From assembly GCA_949775045.1 (NCBI GenBank), contig OX459103.1:641501-705500 (forward strand): 64,000 nt of DNA. The letters are read 5' to 3'. The notes under the pieces were generated by a model that was not told the DNA's origin, searched no databases, and worked only from the letters and a program-made list of their open reading frames with translations. Shown here one piece after another: positions 24,322-35,400 of this stretch. Position numbers and translations under genes: made by a program. The first letter of the stretch is position 1; every line of letters starts with the position of its first letter. This DNA is from Metridium senile (lineage: Eukaryota > Cnidaria > Anthozoa > Actiniaria > Metridiidae).

Positions 24322-24530
24322 ATACACCTATTTCAAAAATCGTTGTCGCAAACAAAGCCACAGTCTACACTCTGAAGCCTGCAAAGGATGTCGGTTATAT
24401 GAACATAATTTGTGATTTATTGCGCGTTTTTATATGAATTAATGTTTCATTATCTTCCACTGCAACAACTTGTTTGTTCATATAGCACAAGCAAGTACAA
24501 TAAAAACATATCATGATGAAATCGAACACA
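24322..24530 (+). mobile_element. MITE family M1, 3'-truncated copy
   Basis: It begins 'tacacctatttcaaaaatcg' then 'ttgtcgca' and follows the M1 interior ('gcctgcaaaggatgtcggtt', 'ccactgcaacaactt') until about 24530, where it changes abruptly to a trypsin-like coding fragment. The other inverted end is missing. Confidence 0.7.
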
Positions 24531-24532
24531 AG

Positions 24533-24614
24533 TTGATTAAACCTGACTGGGTCCTTACTGCTGCTCACTGCGTAGACAGAAACCCCAGCCCTAGTGGATA
24601 CACAGTGGTTGTAG
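24533..24614 (+). pseudogene. Trypsin-like serine protease exon fragment (catalytic His motif)
   Basis: The reading frame LIKPDWVLTAAHCVDR is the classic S1 peptidase segment around the catalytic histidine (TAAHC), continuing to SGYTVVVG. It is followed at 24615 by a good donor (GTGAGT) and preceded by an AG at 24531-24532. No exon for the propeptide, the Asp or the Ser region of the triad is seen nearby. The CGG-type segment that normally precedes the motif is replaced by MITE sequence, and another M1 copy follows within 25 bp. Most likely a relic or transposon-captured exon; an exon of a gene with very long introns is not excluded. Confidence 0.7.
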
Positions 24615-24635
24615 GTGAGTACATCCATAAGTATA

Positions 24636-24912
24636 TATACACCTATTTCAATAATCGTTGTCGCAGCCGAAGCTACAGACCACACTCTAAAGCCTGCAAA
24701 GGATGTCGGTTACATGAACTTAATTTGTGATTAATGCACGTTTTTTAAAGTAATATTTGTATTCATATCTACCACTGCAACAACTTGTTATGGTCATATA
24801 ACACAAACACGTACAACCAAAATATGCTATGAATATATCAAGAGAAGAAATACCGACATCCTATGCAGGCTTCAGAGTGTGGACTGTACGACAACGATTA
24901 TTGAAATAGATG
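24636..24912. mobile_element. MITE family M1, complete copy
   Basis: The left end 'acacctatttcaataatcgt' then 'tgtcgca' pairs with the right end 'gacaacgattattgaaatag'. Subterminal 'gcctgcaaaggatgtcggtt' is mirrored by 'accgacatcctatgcaggct'. Other complete copies are at 25841-26140, 36311-36570 and 59812-60062. Confidence 0.8.
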
Positions 24913-25028
24913 TAGTCGGGCTAATTGACAACTCAATCTCCGTCTTGCGAATCTACATTGGAGTTCATTTGATGTGCGCACCTGTTAATAAGGTCTGTGT
25001 AGTCATAGACATACCCACTATAGCATAT

Positions 25029-25264
25029 AAGGTAGTCGTACCTATTATCGCGCACATCCTATTATCGTGCTTTTCGTAAAAAATCATATATATCTTCTAT
25101 CCTGCGTAAATGTTTATTGAAAAAGGTGCATTAAAAACGTTGGTTGCAAAAGAATAAGCAGCCATAATTGTTTAATTTAAGAAGCAGTTTTTTAGAAGAT
25201 ATATATTATTTTTTACGAAAAGCACGATAAGAGTATGTGCGCGATAATAGGTACGACTACCTTA
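25029..25264. mobile_element. Foldback element with arms of about 75 bp
   Basis: 'ggtagtcgtacctattatcg', then 'cgcacatcctattatcgtgc' and 'ttttcgtaaaaaat', is mirrored at the right by 'attttttacgaaaagcacga' through 'gataataggtacgactacct'. No coding content. Confidence 0.8.
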
Positions 25265-25449
25265 GAACACCACTAAAACCAGAATATCATTAAAAACAAA
25301 TTAGCAACAGTTTAACACGTACACAAACTAGTTATATCAAAGTTAAATAATTAACTTTGGTTTATGTTATCCCAATTATAACTAAATGACATAAATAAAG
25401 AGGCAATCAAATGAATATTTTCCTAGAAGAACTAAATATCGAAACGTCT

Positions 25450-25840
25450 GGGTTCAGTAGTAAGTTCAATTTTATTCCAATTGTTTCTTTCGAAACACTG
25501 ACAAAGTCCACATAAGTACTAGTTTGACCACTAGTTATCGTAAATTTTTACTTATTGTACAAGTTACTCTCATTGTTTCCTTATAAACACTGACGCAGCC
25601 CACACTAGTTCAACTGCTAATTATCGTACATTTTTACTCCAATTGTTTCTTTACTGAGAAACATTGTCGCAGCCCACACTACGTAGTTCAACCGTTTGTT
25701 ATCGTACATTTTTATTCCAATTATTTCCTTAGAAACATCGACGCAGTCCACACTAGTTTAACCGTTAGTTATCGTACATTTTTACTCCAATTGTTTCCTT
25801 AGAAACATCATACCAGTCCACACTAGTTCAACCGCTATTC
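25450..25840 (+). repeat. Degenerate tandem repeat, unit about 80 bp, about five copies
   Basis: Each unit has 'gttatcgtacatttttactc', 'caattgtttccttagaaaca' and 'cagtccacactagttcaacc' with small changes. It directly abuts the MITE M1 copy at 25841. Confidence 0.8.
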
Positions 25841-26140
25841 CTATATATATATATATTTCAAAAATCATTGTCGCAAACAATGCCACAGTCTATGCTAAAG
25901 TCTGCAAAAGATGTCGGTATTTCGTCTCTTGTTATCGATTTATTCATAGCATATTTTGATTGTATGTATTTGTGTTATATGACCATAACAAGTTGTTGTT
26001 GTGGTAGATATAAATATAAATATTTCTTTAAAAAACGTGCAATGAATCACAAATTAAGTCCATGTAACCGACATCCTCTGTAGGCTTTAGAGCGTGGACT
26101 GTAGCTCCGGCTGCGACAACGATTTTTGAAATAGGTGTAT
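25841..26140. mobile_element. MITE family M1, complete copy
   Basis: The left end 'atatatttcaaaaatcattg' then 'tcgca' pairs with 'tgcgacaacgatttttgaaa' then 'taggtgta'. It contains the family-specific 'gaccataacaagttgttgtt' and 'accgacatcctctgtaggct'. Confidence 0.8.
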
Positions 26141-26507
26141 GTCGGTTATCGTACAATTGACATGTCCCTACATGCGTTTTTATTGAGCTCGCGTTCTCTT
26201 TTTGTCAATTTGCAACAGTATAGGTCAGAAATGACATCGATCGATTTTGACATACATGCCACGTTTTGGAATACAGATGACAAAAATGACAAAAACATTT
26301 TGCAGTATTTTGAACATTTGGGAATTATTTCAAATATGAGATCTGATTGTTTCAATTATAATCACTCATGTCAGTATAATTGCAAAAACGAAAATATTAA
26401 CATAAAAAAATAAAATGAAATGGTATATGACCATAAAAATAATTTCTTTTGGCATAAATAATAGAAATTTCGTATTTCCGATCATTCCTTTTTATGCTTT
26501 TATTATC

Positions 26508-26583
26508 GTAGCCTGAGAAAACAGACGTTGTTTAGTTTTGCGGAGGGACGAGGAGCGAAACAACGTCTGTTTTCTCAGGCTAC
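26508..26583. mobile_element. Short perfect-arm hairpin element, 76 bp
   Basis: 'gtagcctgagaaaacagacg' then 'ttgttt' is exactly mirrored by 'aaacaacgtctgttttctca' then 'ggctac'. The arms of about 26 bp enclose a GC-rich loop. It is probably a miniature foldback element. Confidence 0.75.
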
Positions 26584-28089
26584 AATTATCGTGAAACTTG
26601 TATTATTTAGAAAAATGTATTATATTTTTCGTGATTTGCGTGAAATCTTTGAATCGTTTATCGTTTATAGAAGATGGAAATCCCCTAAGGCATTGCATGA
26701 AATATTAAAATTACTCTTTCGCCGCGCAGTTGGAAGATCCAGCCGATATACATAAATAAAACATAACTTCACAATATAAGAAACTCTGCTTTTAACAAAT
26801 TTGAACTCTTCAGCAATATGTAGCAATTTTCAATCTCAAAAGAATCAATTTTTTAAATTTTAAGAAAAATTGATCTTTCTGCTTTAATTAATTGGATAAT
26901 TTTTAATCAGAAATTAATTCTGGGAAGATGTATTTTATAATCTTTAAACACAACACAAGTTCTACTGTTTTTACTACGAAATAATTAAGCCTCGAAACTA
27001 GTACTTCATTCAATGTGAATTGAACTGAATATATTACGGAGTTTTGTCAATCGTTTTTTTTTTCAATTGACAAATTTGGGAATATATTTTATGTGTGTGT
27101 TTTTGTTTATCAGATTTTATTTACATTTACACGAAAGCTTTACATTGTATTCTAGATTGCATTAGAAACTAGTCTGTGCTTTTAAGAACGGGCTCTCTTG
27201 AACTAAAAGCGAAATTAAAATTCACAGTTCACAATCGCTTTATGAAGGGTTTTCTTGAGTACCAAATCTCCCTCATTGAATTTTAGTATAATTTGTTCAA
27301 ATGTTTTCTTTCTTTTTGTCTTGTTTGTTTCACAGAAGCCGTGAAAATATCTTTTTTCAAAGCAGATGTTTTTCCTAAAGACTCATTTAGTATTTCCACC
27401 GAAATATTTCATCCAGTGTCAGAAAAATACAGTCGTATTTTAAGTAATTGTGTGTGTGTGTGTTCTTTAAAAGCAAAAAAAGTATCATTATTTTGCTAAT
27501 ATATTTGTTTGCCAAATCATTGTACATTTTGAGCCGATTTTCGTACCTTTTTAACACGTCACTGAGCCAAAGTTGATAATCTCATTAGTAAATTTGAATC
27601 TCTAAAAGTGTCTAAAATTCATCATATTTTCCGAAAAATGTTTGAGCCTAATTATGGAATTGCGCTGAATCTTACAAATCCGCTACGATTTAAAATGTAA
27701 TTGTTTTTGCAATTTTTCTCTTATCGCTACAGAAAATCTCCATCCTGCTGGATTATCAGCGAATGCACTTGAAAGCTTCCGCCGTTTCTTGCTGTCATTA
27801 TCGTCAATATCCGATTTTATGTCTTTCTTTCTTATACTATTTTCAATCAATTATATTTCTTAAAAAAAACATATCCTCAATTGCTGTAAAAGAAAACAAA
27901 TTAAAGACGACGCGAGCGCTCTGAGTTTTCCTGCGTTTTCCACCGTAACTTCCACCTTAAAAAAGTCTTATTTTTCTTTCGTTTCTTTATATTTATGTTC
28001 AAATAAATTATTCTTATTATAACACCAAATTCCCGCCAAAAAGAAGGGGAAAACAGACGCGCGCGTGCTGGTTTTCCCGCTCTTTTTTA
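26584..28089. other. Intergenic, no recognised gene
   Basis: AT-rich. Short frames (for example at 27293-27499) have no family resemblance and no exon-like context. Nothing supported. Confidence 0.5.
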
Positions 28090-28920
28090 CTATAAATGTT
28101 TCTCCCCTGTACGACTTTTCCATGCTGTCTTTGACGTCCTTGTTGTGTTTCTAGCTGTCTCTCTCCATGCAAACCAATTATCACAACGGTCTAATATACC
28201 GTCCAACTCTTCCTGCGAGCTTTTATGATATGTTTTCAATTTTCGACTGCTCTCCCTCGCGCTTGTTAAACCATAAAATTGTTTCTCAGTTTCTAAACTT
28301 GAAGGTGACATTAAAACATCCCTGTCTTCTTGTTCTATTAATAATGGAAATGTCGATGCTCGGGGGCGGTTGTGTTCGTGATTTAAGTCGACATTTTCAC
28401 GTACAACGTGTTCCATTGGTGTACTTAAATTCAAAGTAACTTGGAGTTTACTCTTTGCTGTTAGTCTATGTTCGCTTTCTTCGCTAAAATGATGACTCCA
28501 CGGAGTCGTGTTAGAGCGTGAACGACGGGGTATAAAATAACTCTCTCTTGAAGCCATTCCGACATCTTGATAATCAATAATACTGTTACAAGAAGATTGC
28601 TTCCATTTATTTGAACTGTCAAGCTTACTCGTTGTTTCTTTTAGTAAATGTTTGCTTAGCGCTGTTTGCTGTCGTCCGTTACTTTTCTCTGCTAAAGATT
28701 TTCTTTTGAAATGTCTTTTTCTGCTAGCTTGTAGTACTTCTAGCTTCTCTTTCTTGTCGCGGCTATCAGGAATTAAGTCAAACCGTGCTAAACCACCAAG
28801 AACCTCTCGCATCTCTGCAGACATTGGAACCATGTTTTTACCTCTTTTAAGTCGCACATCTGTTGTCATAAATGCTTTTTCGTTCGTAGTCTTGACGCCA
28901 CGGCGTGGGATCTTTTGCAT
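28090..28920 (-). CDS. Orphan basic protein, paralogue of the ORF at 21111-22154
   Basis: An intronless frame of 276 residues from the first ATG at 28920 (MQKIPRRGVK). The frame stays open upstream to about 29007 but without an ATG, and an AG just before the ATG means an upstream exon is possible. Shared blocks with the 21111 ORF: VPMSAEMREVLGGLARFDLI (about residues 31-50), NRPRASTFPLLIE, and C-terminal RCDNWFAWR (245-253), in the same order and with identical PMS-to-DLIP spacing. Otherwise Lys/Arg/Ser-rich and low in predicted structure; no signal or membrane segment. Family unknown to me; function not assigned. The two genes point toward each other about 5.9 kb apart. Confidence 0.7.
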   Translation of the reverse strand: MQKIPRRGVKTTNEKAFMTTDVRLKRGKNMVPMSAEMREVLGGLARFDLIPDSRDKKEKLEVLQASRKRHFKRKSLAEKSNGRQQTALSKHLLKETTSKLDSSNKWKQSSCNSIIDYQDVGMASRESYFIPRRSRSNTTPWSHHFSEESEHRLTAKSKLQVTLNLSTPMEHVVRENVDLNHEHNRPRASTFPLLIEQEDRDVLMSPSSLETEKQFYGLTSARESSRKLKTYHKSSQEELDGILDRCDNWFAWRETARNTTRTSKTAWKSRTGEKHL

Positions 28921-29472
28921 AATTCTATGTTGAATTAAGAATACCGGAGCTGTTATCCTAGCGGGAGATATACCAATATTCACCAGTAAAAATCTCGTTT
29001 TGAACACAATAAGTCTACAACAATGTTATCAAACTTTTAACTAGATTTCCTTCTCTCTTCCCACCAACTCGGCCTTTTTTACAAATATATGGTTTCCTTT
29101 GTCACTTGTAAACGATTAAGTCCACATTCAAAGTGCAGTCAATATCAGCTGGCTCATTAAACACCTTGACTTAACAGCCATAAGAAATAGAAACAACCAA
29201 GTTTAATAAAAAAAAAACATTTTAAAGGCGTTATTTGTGCGTTTAAGAGGAGGGACGGCTTAAATAGCCTATTCTGTTGAAATTTGCACTTATTTCAAAC
29301 TTATGATAATAATTACAAAGGATATCAAACAGCAATTGTTTACAAGAAAAAAAATATTTGTGTAAAAATACTATGTCGGTGTACGTAATCAATGTGAGCA
29401 AGCCAGATGGTCATGCATGTATCCGACCCAGGGGGTGGGGGAGGGGAAATAGAAAAGGGTGGTTACTGAACA

Positions 29473-29596
29473 GGGGCCAGGATAAAGTTATCCACTGGAT
29501 AAGAGTTATCCAGTGTATAGAATTTGTATAGGTTTTTCTGTTGGATAGGGATTTATCCAGTGGATAGCGCTATTCAGGCTTCGCACAACCGGCCCC
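29473..29596. mobile_element. Small inverted-repeat element with 'ttatccactggata' arms
   Basis: 'ggggccaggataaagttatc' then 'cactggataag' is mirrored imperfectly by 'ggatagggatttatccagtg' then 'gatagcgc' and 'ccggcccca'. A weak internal palindrome is 'ttatccagtg'. Probably a MITE; no coding content. Confidence 0.55.
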
Positions 29597-29935
29597 AGAA
29601 GGGAAGGGTGGCGAGAAGTAACAGACGGATGTTTAAAGAAGGGAGGGGAGGAGTACAAGAAGGAAAGGAAGAAGGAGGGTGGGGATAATTTGAAGGAAGG
29701 GTGAGGGGAATGAGAAAGGGGAACTTAAAATGAGAAAAGAGGGAGCAGAAAGGAACAGAAGGGAAAGGGGGATGGTTATAAAAAGAAGGGAGGGGAATAG
29801 GTGGAGGTAGTTAGAAGGAAGAAGAGGAAGGTAGAGACGAAGGAGATGGAAAAAGGGGTTGGTTTAAAGACGGAGACATTGAGGAGGTAAAAGAGGTTAT
29901 TAAGTGAATACAAGAGGACAGAGATCAAGGGAGAA
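29597..29935 (+). repeat. Polypurine (G/A-rich) tract
   Basis: About 340 bp of almost only A and G on the plus strand ('gaagggaggggaggagtaca', 'agaagaggaaggtagagacg'). No repeat unit is clear. Such tracts can adopt triplex (H-DNA) structure. Not coding. Confidence 0.8.
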
Positions 29936-30940
29936 AAAGAGCCAACTTAGATATACATAACGGTATGCAAATATTATCTGTCTATGGCTGTATTATAAAC
30001 CATTCTGCCTTAATAAAGCGTGACATGTTGACGAACCAAGCATTACATAAGAGCGTGACTTGAAATGAAATGCGACGGTATTTATATCTAAGCGTGACTT
30101 TGAAAATAGCATCACGCCTAAAAATAGCGAATCTGAAAGTTTGAAATTTTACACGGTTTCTCAGATACGGGCTCTATATATACATTTACTGGCAACAGAG
30201 CTGTTTGATGTAATTCTTTTATAGACTAGCGATCGATCAAAGGAAAAACTTTCAAAAGAGATTCCAAACTGATAAAAAAATATATTTTGCTAATGAGGAA
30301 CATGTACAAATTCATGTACAAATGAGGAAACTTTACAACTTCTTTATTGAAGACGGACTGTTCAGTAAAGACACGAAAATATATACTGATCAAGTCGAGT
30401 TCCAGATTTAAAATGAAATATTAAATATTTGTTAACTGAAAACTTTATCAAATACCTATACTATACTGCAAAACAATTGCAAATTAAAAATCTGTTCAAA
30501 ACATTCCTTGAAATTATAAGTTGGTAGCAATTTCGGAAAGAAAATCAACTTCCTTAAACTATTAACTGAACTTACAATCAATCTTAATATGACTTGTAAG
30601 ATTTGATACAAACGAATTATCGTACGATCTGATTAATGCAACTTACATGTGCAACCAAGGTTGAAATCTCACTTACCTTGTTGACAGTTTAATAAATAAC
30701 TATACTGTTTGAAACGCACTGGCTTGGAAAGGCTCCATTTATGGAAACAAAACACATAGCACGGATCGAACCACTTTATATAGCTAAGCGGGCCATAAAT
30801 ATAGGTATTGCACGGGTTTATAAATATAGTTATAGCACGGGTTAGCCTCTTATTGCAATACAAGACCACTTGTGGATGAGAGCTGACTCTTGTTAGTTAT
30901 ATAGTCAACCGCATATTGTAACTTTTCCTTATTGTTACAA
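29936..30940. other. Upstream flank of the forkhead gene
   Basis: AT-rich, no gene. A short imperfect repeat 'tatagcacgggtt' / 'tattgcacgggttt' occurs near 30805-30845. It is a candidate location for forkhead gene control elements, but no specific site can be supported. Confidence 0.4.
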
Positions 30941-30944
30941 TTAG

Positions 30945-30954
30945 TATATAAATA
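30945..30954 (+). promoter_or_regulatory. TATA box of the forkhead gene
   Basis: TATATAAATA lies 43-52 bp before the ATG at 30997. A transcription start about 30 bp further on would leave a very short 5' leader. Only the sequence match and its place support this. Confidence 0.45.
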
Positions 30955-30996
30955 TCAAACACAAGCTGTGACTGTAGTGTTCTAGAACGATTGATC

Positions 30997-32247
30997 ATGG
31001 CGCTGAACGTGTCAGCTTTTTCTCTTGTGAGAAACAACTCTACTTCCTCTGAGGACTCCGACGCCAAGACAGCGATTCATTTCCCAAAGCCTGAGCCATC
31101 GTACAACGCTCCTGCCTTCATTCCTTGGTGGAACGCCGAGTCTTCCGGCATTGTTAAACAGCCGTTATGGTCGTGGTGGGGCCTACAGAACCAGAGGTTG
31201 TCTAACTTGTACAGATTTCCTCAATACGCTGGCGCAACAGATGATGAAAAGCCGACACAATCCTACATCGGGCTTATCGCTGAAGCCATTCTAAGCTGTC
31301 CTGAAGAACAGCTTATTCTAAGTGACATCTATGGCTTTATACTTGCTAACTATCCGTACTTCAGAAATAAAGGCACTGGCTGGAGAAACAGCATAAGACA
31401 TAACTTGTCTCTTAACGACTGCTTCATCAAAGCGGGAAGAAGCCAAAATGGTAAAGGACACTTCTGGGCCATAAGTCATCTCTATCTTGACGACTTCAGA
31501 AGAGGTGATTTTAGACGTAAAAGAACATACAGAAGGCCAAGTAGAGGAAGAAGAGCAAGAGCAAAGCTTGAGGCTTTGAAAAGAAAAACAAGGTGCCAGG
31601 ACACGCTGGAAGAAAGTAAGAAAAGTGAGCTCATCGTCAATGTCAACGAAACAACTGTACCAGAAAAACAATTGGCTCTTAATACTGAACAATTTGACAA
31701 TAATATCATGGATGACACAGATGTAGTTAAGACACACGAAGAAGAACAGTACATCGAAACAGAAAACCTCTGTGACGAACAGAAGGAACAGAAAGCAAAC
31801 GACACTCATGAGAGGATCGTGCCTTCTTATCCGGAATACCAAACTGAGGAATACTACCAGGTTGATGTCTGTAAGAAAGAATACGAGAAAGAACCCACAA
31901 AGAACTACGAGCAAGAAGAGAATGAACACACCAAGATGGTTGATGAGATAAGAGCAGGCAGGCCATTCGATATGGCTACAATTCTTGCTCCTGAAAGAAC
32001 CACAAAAGACCTGGGAATACTACGAGAGATGTACCCCATGTATTATAACATCATGAACCTTGGAATGAGGACTCTGGACTCTTCGGACTGCTATGGTGCA
32101 TCATCAGCCTATTGTGGACATTGTCGCTCTATGCTAGGGCCATTCCATTCGCATCACACTGAACTAGGTCGACCAGTGTATACTATGGCACCTTACGGTA
32201 CAGGACAGTTCAAGTACGAGGGGAATCGCAGGGAGCACATGGAATAA
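30997..32247 (+). CDS. foxQ2-like: Forkhead transcription factor, FoxQ2-like, with EH1-like motif
   Basis: A single-exon gene of 416 residues; the first ATG (30997) has a good Kozak context. The forkhead DNA-binding domain spans about residues 85-185: KPTQSYIGLIAEAILS, LSDIYGFILANYPYFR, recognition helix GWRNSIRHNLSLNDCF (128-143), GKGHFWAI and wing 2 DDFRRGDFRRKR. 'SYIGLIA', 'NDCFIKAGRS' and the 'DFRRGDFRRKR' end are typical of FoxQ2 proteins. After a basic stretch comes a long Glu/Lys-rich linker, then RPFDMATILAPE at about 322-333, which fits the EH1 Groucho-binding pattern F-x-M-x-x-I-L, as in FoxQ2 members with a C-terminal EH1. In cnidarians and bilaterians FoxQ2 acts in aboral or apical ectoderm patterning. 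The forkhead call is certain; the FoxQ2 subgroup is likely but not tested by phylogeny. Confidence 0.88.
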   Translation: MALNVSAFSLVRNNSTSSEDSDAKTAIHFPKPEPSYNAPAFIPWWNAESSGIVKQPLWSWWGLQNQRLSNLYRFPQYAGATDDEKPTQSYIGLIAEAILSCPEEQLILSDIYGFILANYPYFRNKGTGWRNSIRHNLSLNDCFIKAGRSQNGKGHFWAISHLYLDDFRRGDFRRKRTYRRPSRGRRARAKLEALKRKTRCQDTLEESKKSELIVNVNETTVPEKQLALNTEQFDNNIMDDTDVVKTHEEEQYIETENLCDEQKEQKANDTHERIVPSYPEYQTEEYYQVDVCKKEYEKEPTKNYEQEENEHTKMVDEIRAGRPFDMATILAPERTTKDLGILREMYPMYYNIMNLGMRTLDSSDCYGASSAYCGHCRSMLGPFHSHHTELGRPVYTMAPYGTGQFKYEGNRREHME

Positions 32248-32430
32248 GAAGACACAAGAGAAACAAAAGCTATATATATATCATAAAACTGATAATTTGA
32301 GTTACAGATGAATTATGGTACAAGACAGCTCAAGTACGAAGGAAATCGCAGGGAAAACATGGAATGGGAAGACATAAGAGAAACAGAAACTATATATATA
32401 AATATCATAAAACTGACAATTTGAGTTACA
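32197..32430 (+). repeat. Tandem duplication of the forkhead gene's last codons and 3' UTR
   Basis: The segment holding 'caagtacgaggggaatcgca' through the stop codon to 'ttgagttacag' (about 32197-32307) recurs at about 32312-32428 with about 10% changes. In the second copy the TAA is changed to 'tgggaa', so it would not stop at the same place. The gene ends in copy one. Confidence 0.85.
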
Positions 32431-35400
32431 GAGGAATAAGACAAAACATTATTAAAAGAGAACAAATATTCATTAGTATTGAACTGCAAGAATTGATAAG
32501 AGAACTAGAGTATAGCTTTAGAAGAGAAACTCTAAGAATTATATACATATCTGTAAATACAAACTCACATTGACAAGATTTACATCAAGTATAGCAACAG
32601 ATCGTCAAAAAGACAAATTCTAGACGTTCCTCTAACATAATTACGACTTTTAAGTTGTAAAAATATACTGAATTTGAATTCAAAACAAACTATAACTGAG
32701 TTTAATAGAATTATAAGAAGAAGTTTTGAGGTACAAAAAGGTATAAATAATAGGGAAATCTTTGTACATAAGTCAACAATGTATATATATATATATAATC
32801 GAATAGTGAGTAATCTTAAAATACATCGGAATAACTGCACAAATTGAAATCAAAACCAAAATACTCAAAAGCTTGTATCTAACATGACAAATAATGTGTA
32901 ATTGTAAATTATTATAATGTCTGTATAAGACAAATTGAGTTCTGCAGAAATAAATGTATAAATGATGCACTACAAAGCTGTTGTAACTTTTTTTAGTTGT
33001 CCAGAAAAGAATATTGATAGAGCTAGCAATTATTCATGACAATAATACATCGTTACACAACAGAAAGCATTTTTTCCCGAGAGTAAAATTCAGCCTTTCC
33101 CCTCTCCCCCTCAGTAATAAGTTTCTATTCCAAAACACACCAAAAGGCTTGTTCATTTGGAGAGTAAAACAACATTGATTTGGGAAAGGGGTTTTAATCA
33201 ACAAAAGTCTGTTTACTTTTGAAAAGCAAATTTAGTTCAGTCAGTTCTGTCTTGTAAAAGTACAAATATCGCAAACATTTCGAACATGAATGTAGTTTGT
33301 ACAAATGTATTTATAAATATTACAATATTTTATTCATAGTACGGTTTATTGACGTAACTGTGTAAAGGGTCGGGTTATAAACTACTGATGTAACGGGCTG
33401 AAATAGTTGCCTTTTTAGAACTGATAAAGATCCTATATAGCCACACCTCGAAACTAGGCCGGTAAAAACACTTGTGAGAGTAAAGTATTTTTTATAAAAA
33501 CATTGGAATATATCCAGTCTACACCTTTACCTAGCAGTATATAAGACCTACAGTATCCTAGTCTACACCATCACCCAAGTGAAGAAGACTGGCTAGAATT
33601 GTGTAAGACCTACAATATTAAGTCTACATGGTCACAAATGAAAACAATTTAGAGTCTACTAAGGTGTATTAGCTTCTATAAATGGAAACTAGCGAGTAAA
33701 CTAGTATAGGCTGCGTCGGTGTTTGATATAAATTAACGATAGATAATATAATGAAATTTGTAACACCGTAAAAAATGTTGACTTAACTTTACTGACGTTT
33801 CGAGCTTTATTCTATATATTACACAAGTTTATTTATGTATAGTTTATACAGTGTTTTAGAATTCTGGCAATATAGATTGCTGGACGAACCAATATCTTTT
33901 CAAAGAAACTGGTTCTGATACAATAATTCAATACAGTAATCCCCGATATAGTCAAGATCCCTGGCCAAGTTCAAGATCACTTCAAAACCGAACAAAAGCA
34001 CTATCCAATATGTTCTTTTTTAATACCAATGATATTCTAGATGTAGGCTTCCTGGATCAAACGAACTCGAACACTTTCAAAACAAATAAAAGAATCCATA
34101 TTGGTGATGAGAAACCCCATCAAAATAACACAAAAACCTTTAAGCTGTATTTATCAAAGCAATTTTTCATTGACAATTTCTTCTTGTCAAAGTTGTTTTT
34201 CTCGTGTATAGACAGCCATTTTTTTTTTAACATATTCAAGTTTTTAAAATATAAATTAACGCACTTATATTTGTCATATTTCAACGTTTCCAAGCCGACT
34301 GAATTCATTCTCATTCATTTTAAATACTATAACGAAATCGTTATTAATTAGGATTGAAGGTCTTCTTCATAATAAAAAAAAACCTTAAACTGTTCCTTTT
34401 GTGGGAATTGTTTCTGAACATTAAAAGGTGCATCAATATCTATACAATTGACAGAGAAATCGATATTCTGTAAATGGAAAATTTAGAGTAGAAACTATTG
34501 GTAATATTGTTAAAACATGAATGTTTTAGATGATGAAATAGGAATACAATTATGTACAAATAACAACATTAATCTAAACAATTAAATACTAAAATAGATA
34601 ACTTAATAAACAGATACTAAAATAGCTCAAAGTTGTGATTATTTGTGCATGTATTATTTCTGCGGTTTTTGATATTTATAGAGGTAACAAACACGTTTGT
34701 ACAAAGCAAAACAGAAAAATACTATCAATTAATCAAATAATTAGATCAGTATATTATATTATATAATTATATTAGATTATACAATAAAAACAATCCAAAA
34801 TGACATAAAAATTACAAATAAAATGTACAAATAAAACCAACTTAAAATCTATATGATGACAAAATTAAAATTGAACACCAACGCTCTATAAATACACACA
34901 TTTTTATAATTATGCTCTTCCAAAAATGACTTTCACCAACAATAATTTACATATAATATATAATATAATATTTTTTTTAAATATGATGAAATCAAAAACG
35001 GCAGTTAATTATAAATTTCATTTTTCTAAAAAGGAACTAGAAAGATCTATATATATTTTTGAGTTATTTATATGACTTTATTTGTGCTATTTTGATTTAT
35101 TATTAGGTTCAAAAGCCAACCAAGTGAATCTGCTTTAACTTGCTTGAACGACAAACCGCGAAACCTCAAAACCTAAGTAGCTAGAACCTCCAGATTTATC
35201 CTAAACTATTTCACTTCAATGTTAGAGCGAGATTGATGATTAAAACTATTCTTAGTTTAAAATATTAGTTTAAAATTTCGTAAACTGTTCTGGAAGCAAA
35301 GAAGAGAATAGTTGTCTTCAGTGATCACGTTGAATGTGAGTCTCAACGCATGGTTGTTCTTTCAAGTGTCGTTAAACAATAGCTGCTAGTGTTTACACCT

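Noticed and set aside
31318..31929. 203-codon minus-strand frame in the forkhead gene
   Set aside because: Shadow of a real coding exon with a verified forkhead domain on the plus strand.
34010..34351. 113-codon plus-strand frame, Phe/Lys/Asn-rich
   Set aside because: Typical chance frame in very AT-rich DNA; no motif, no start context, no splice support.
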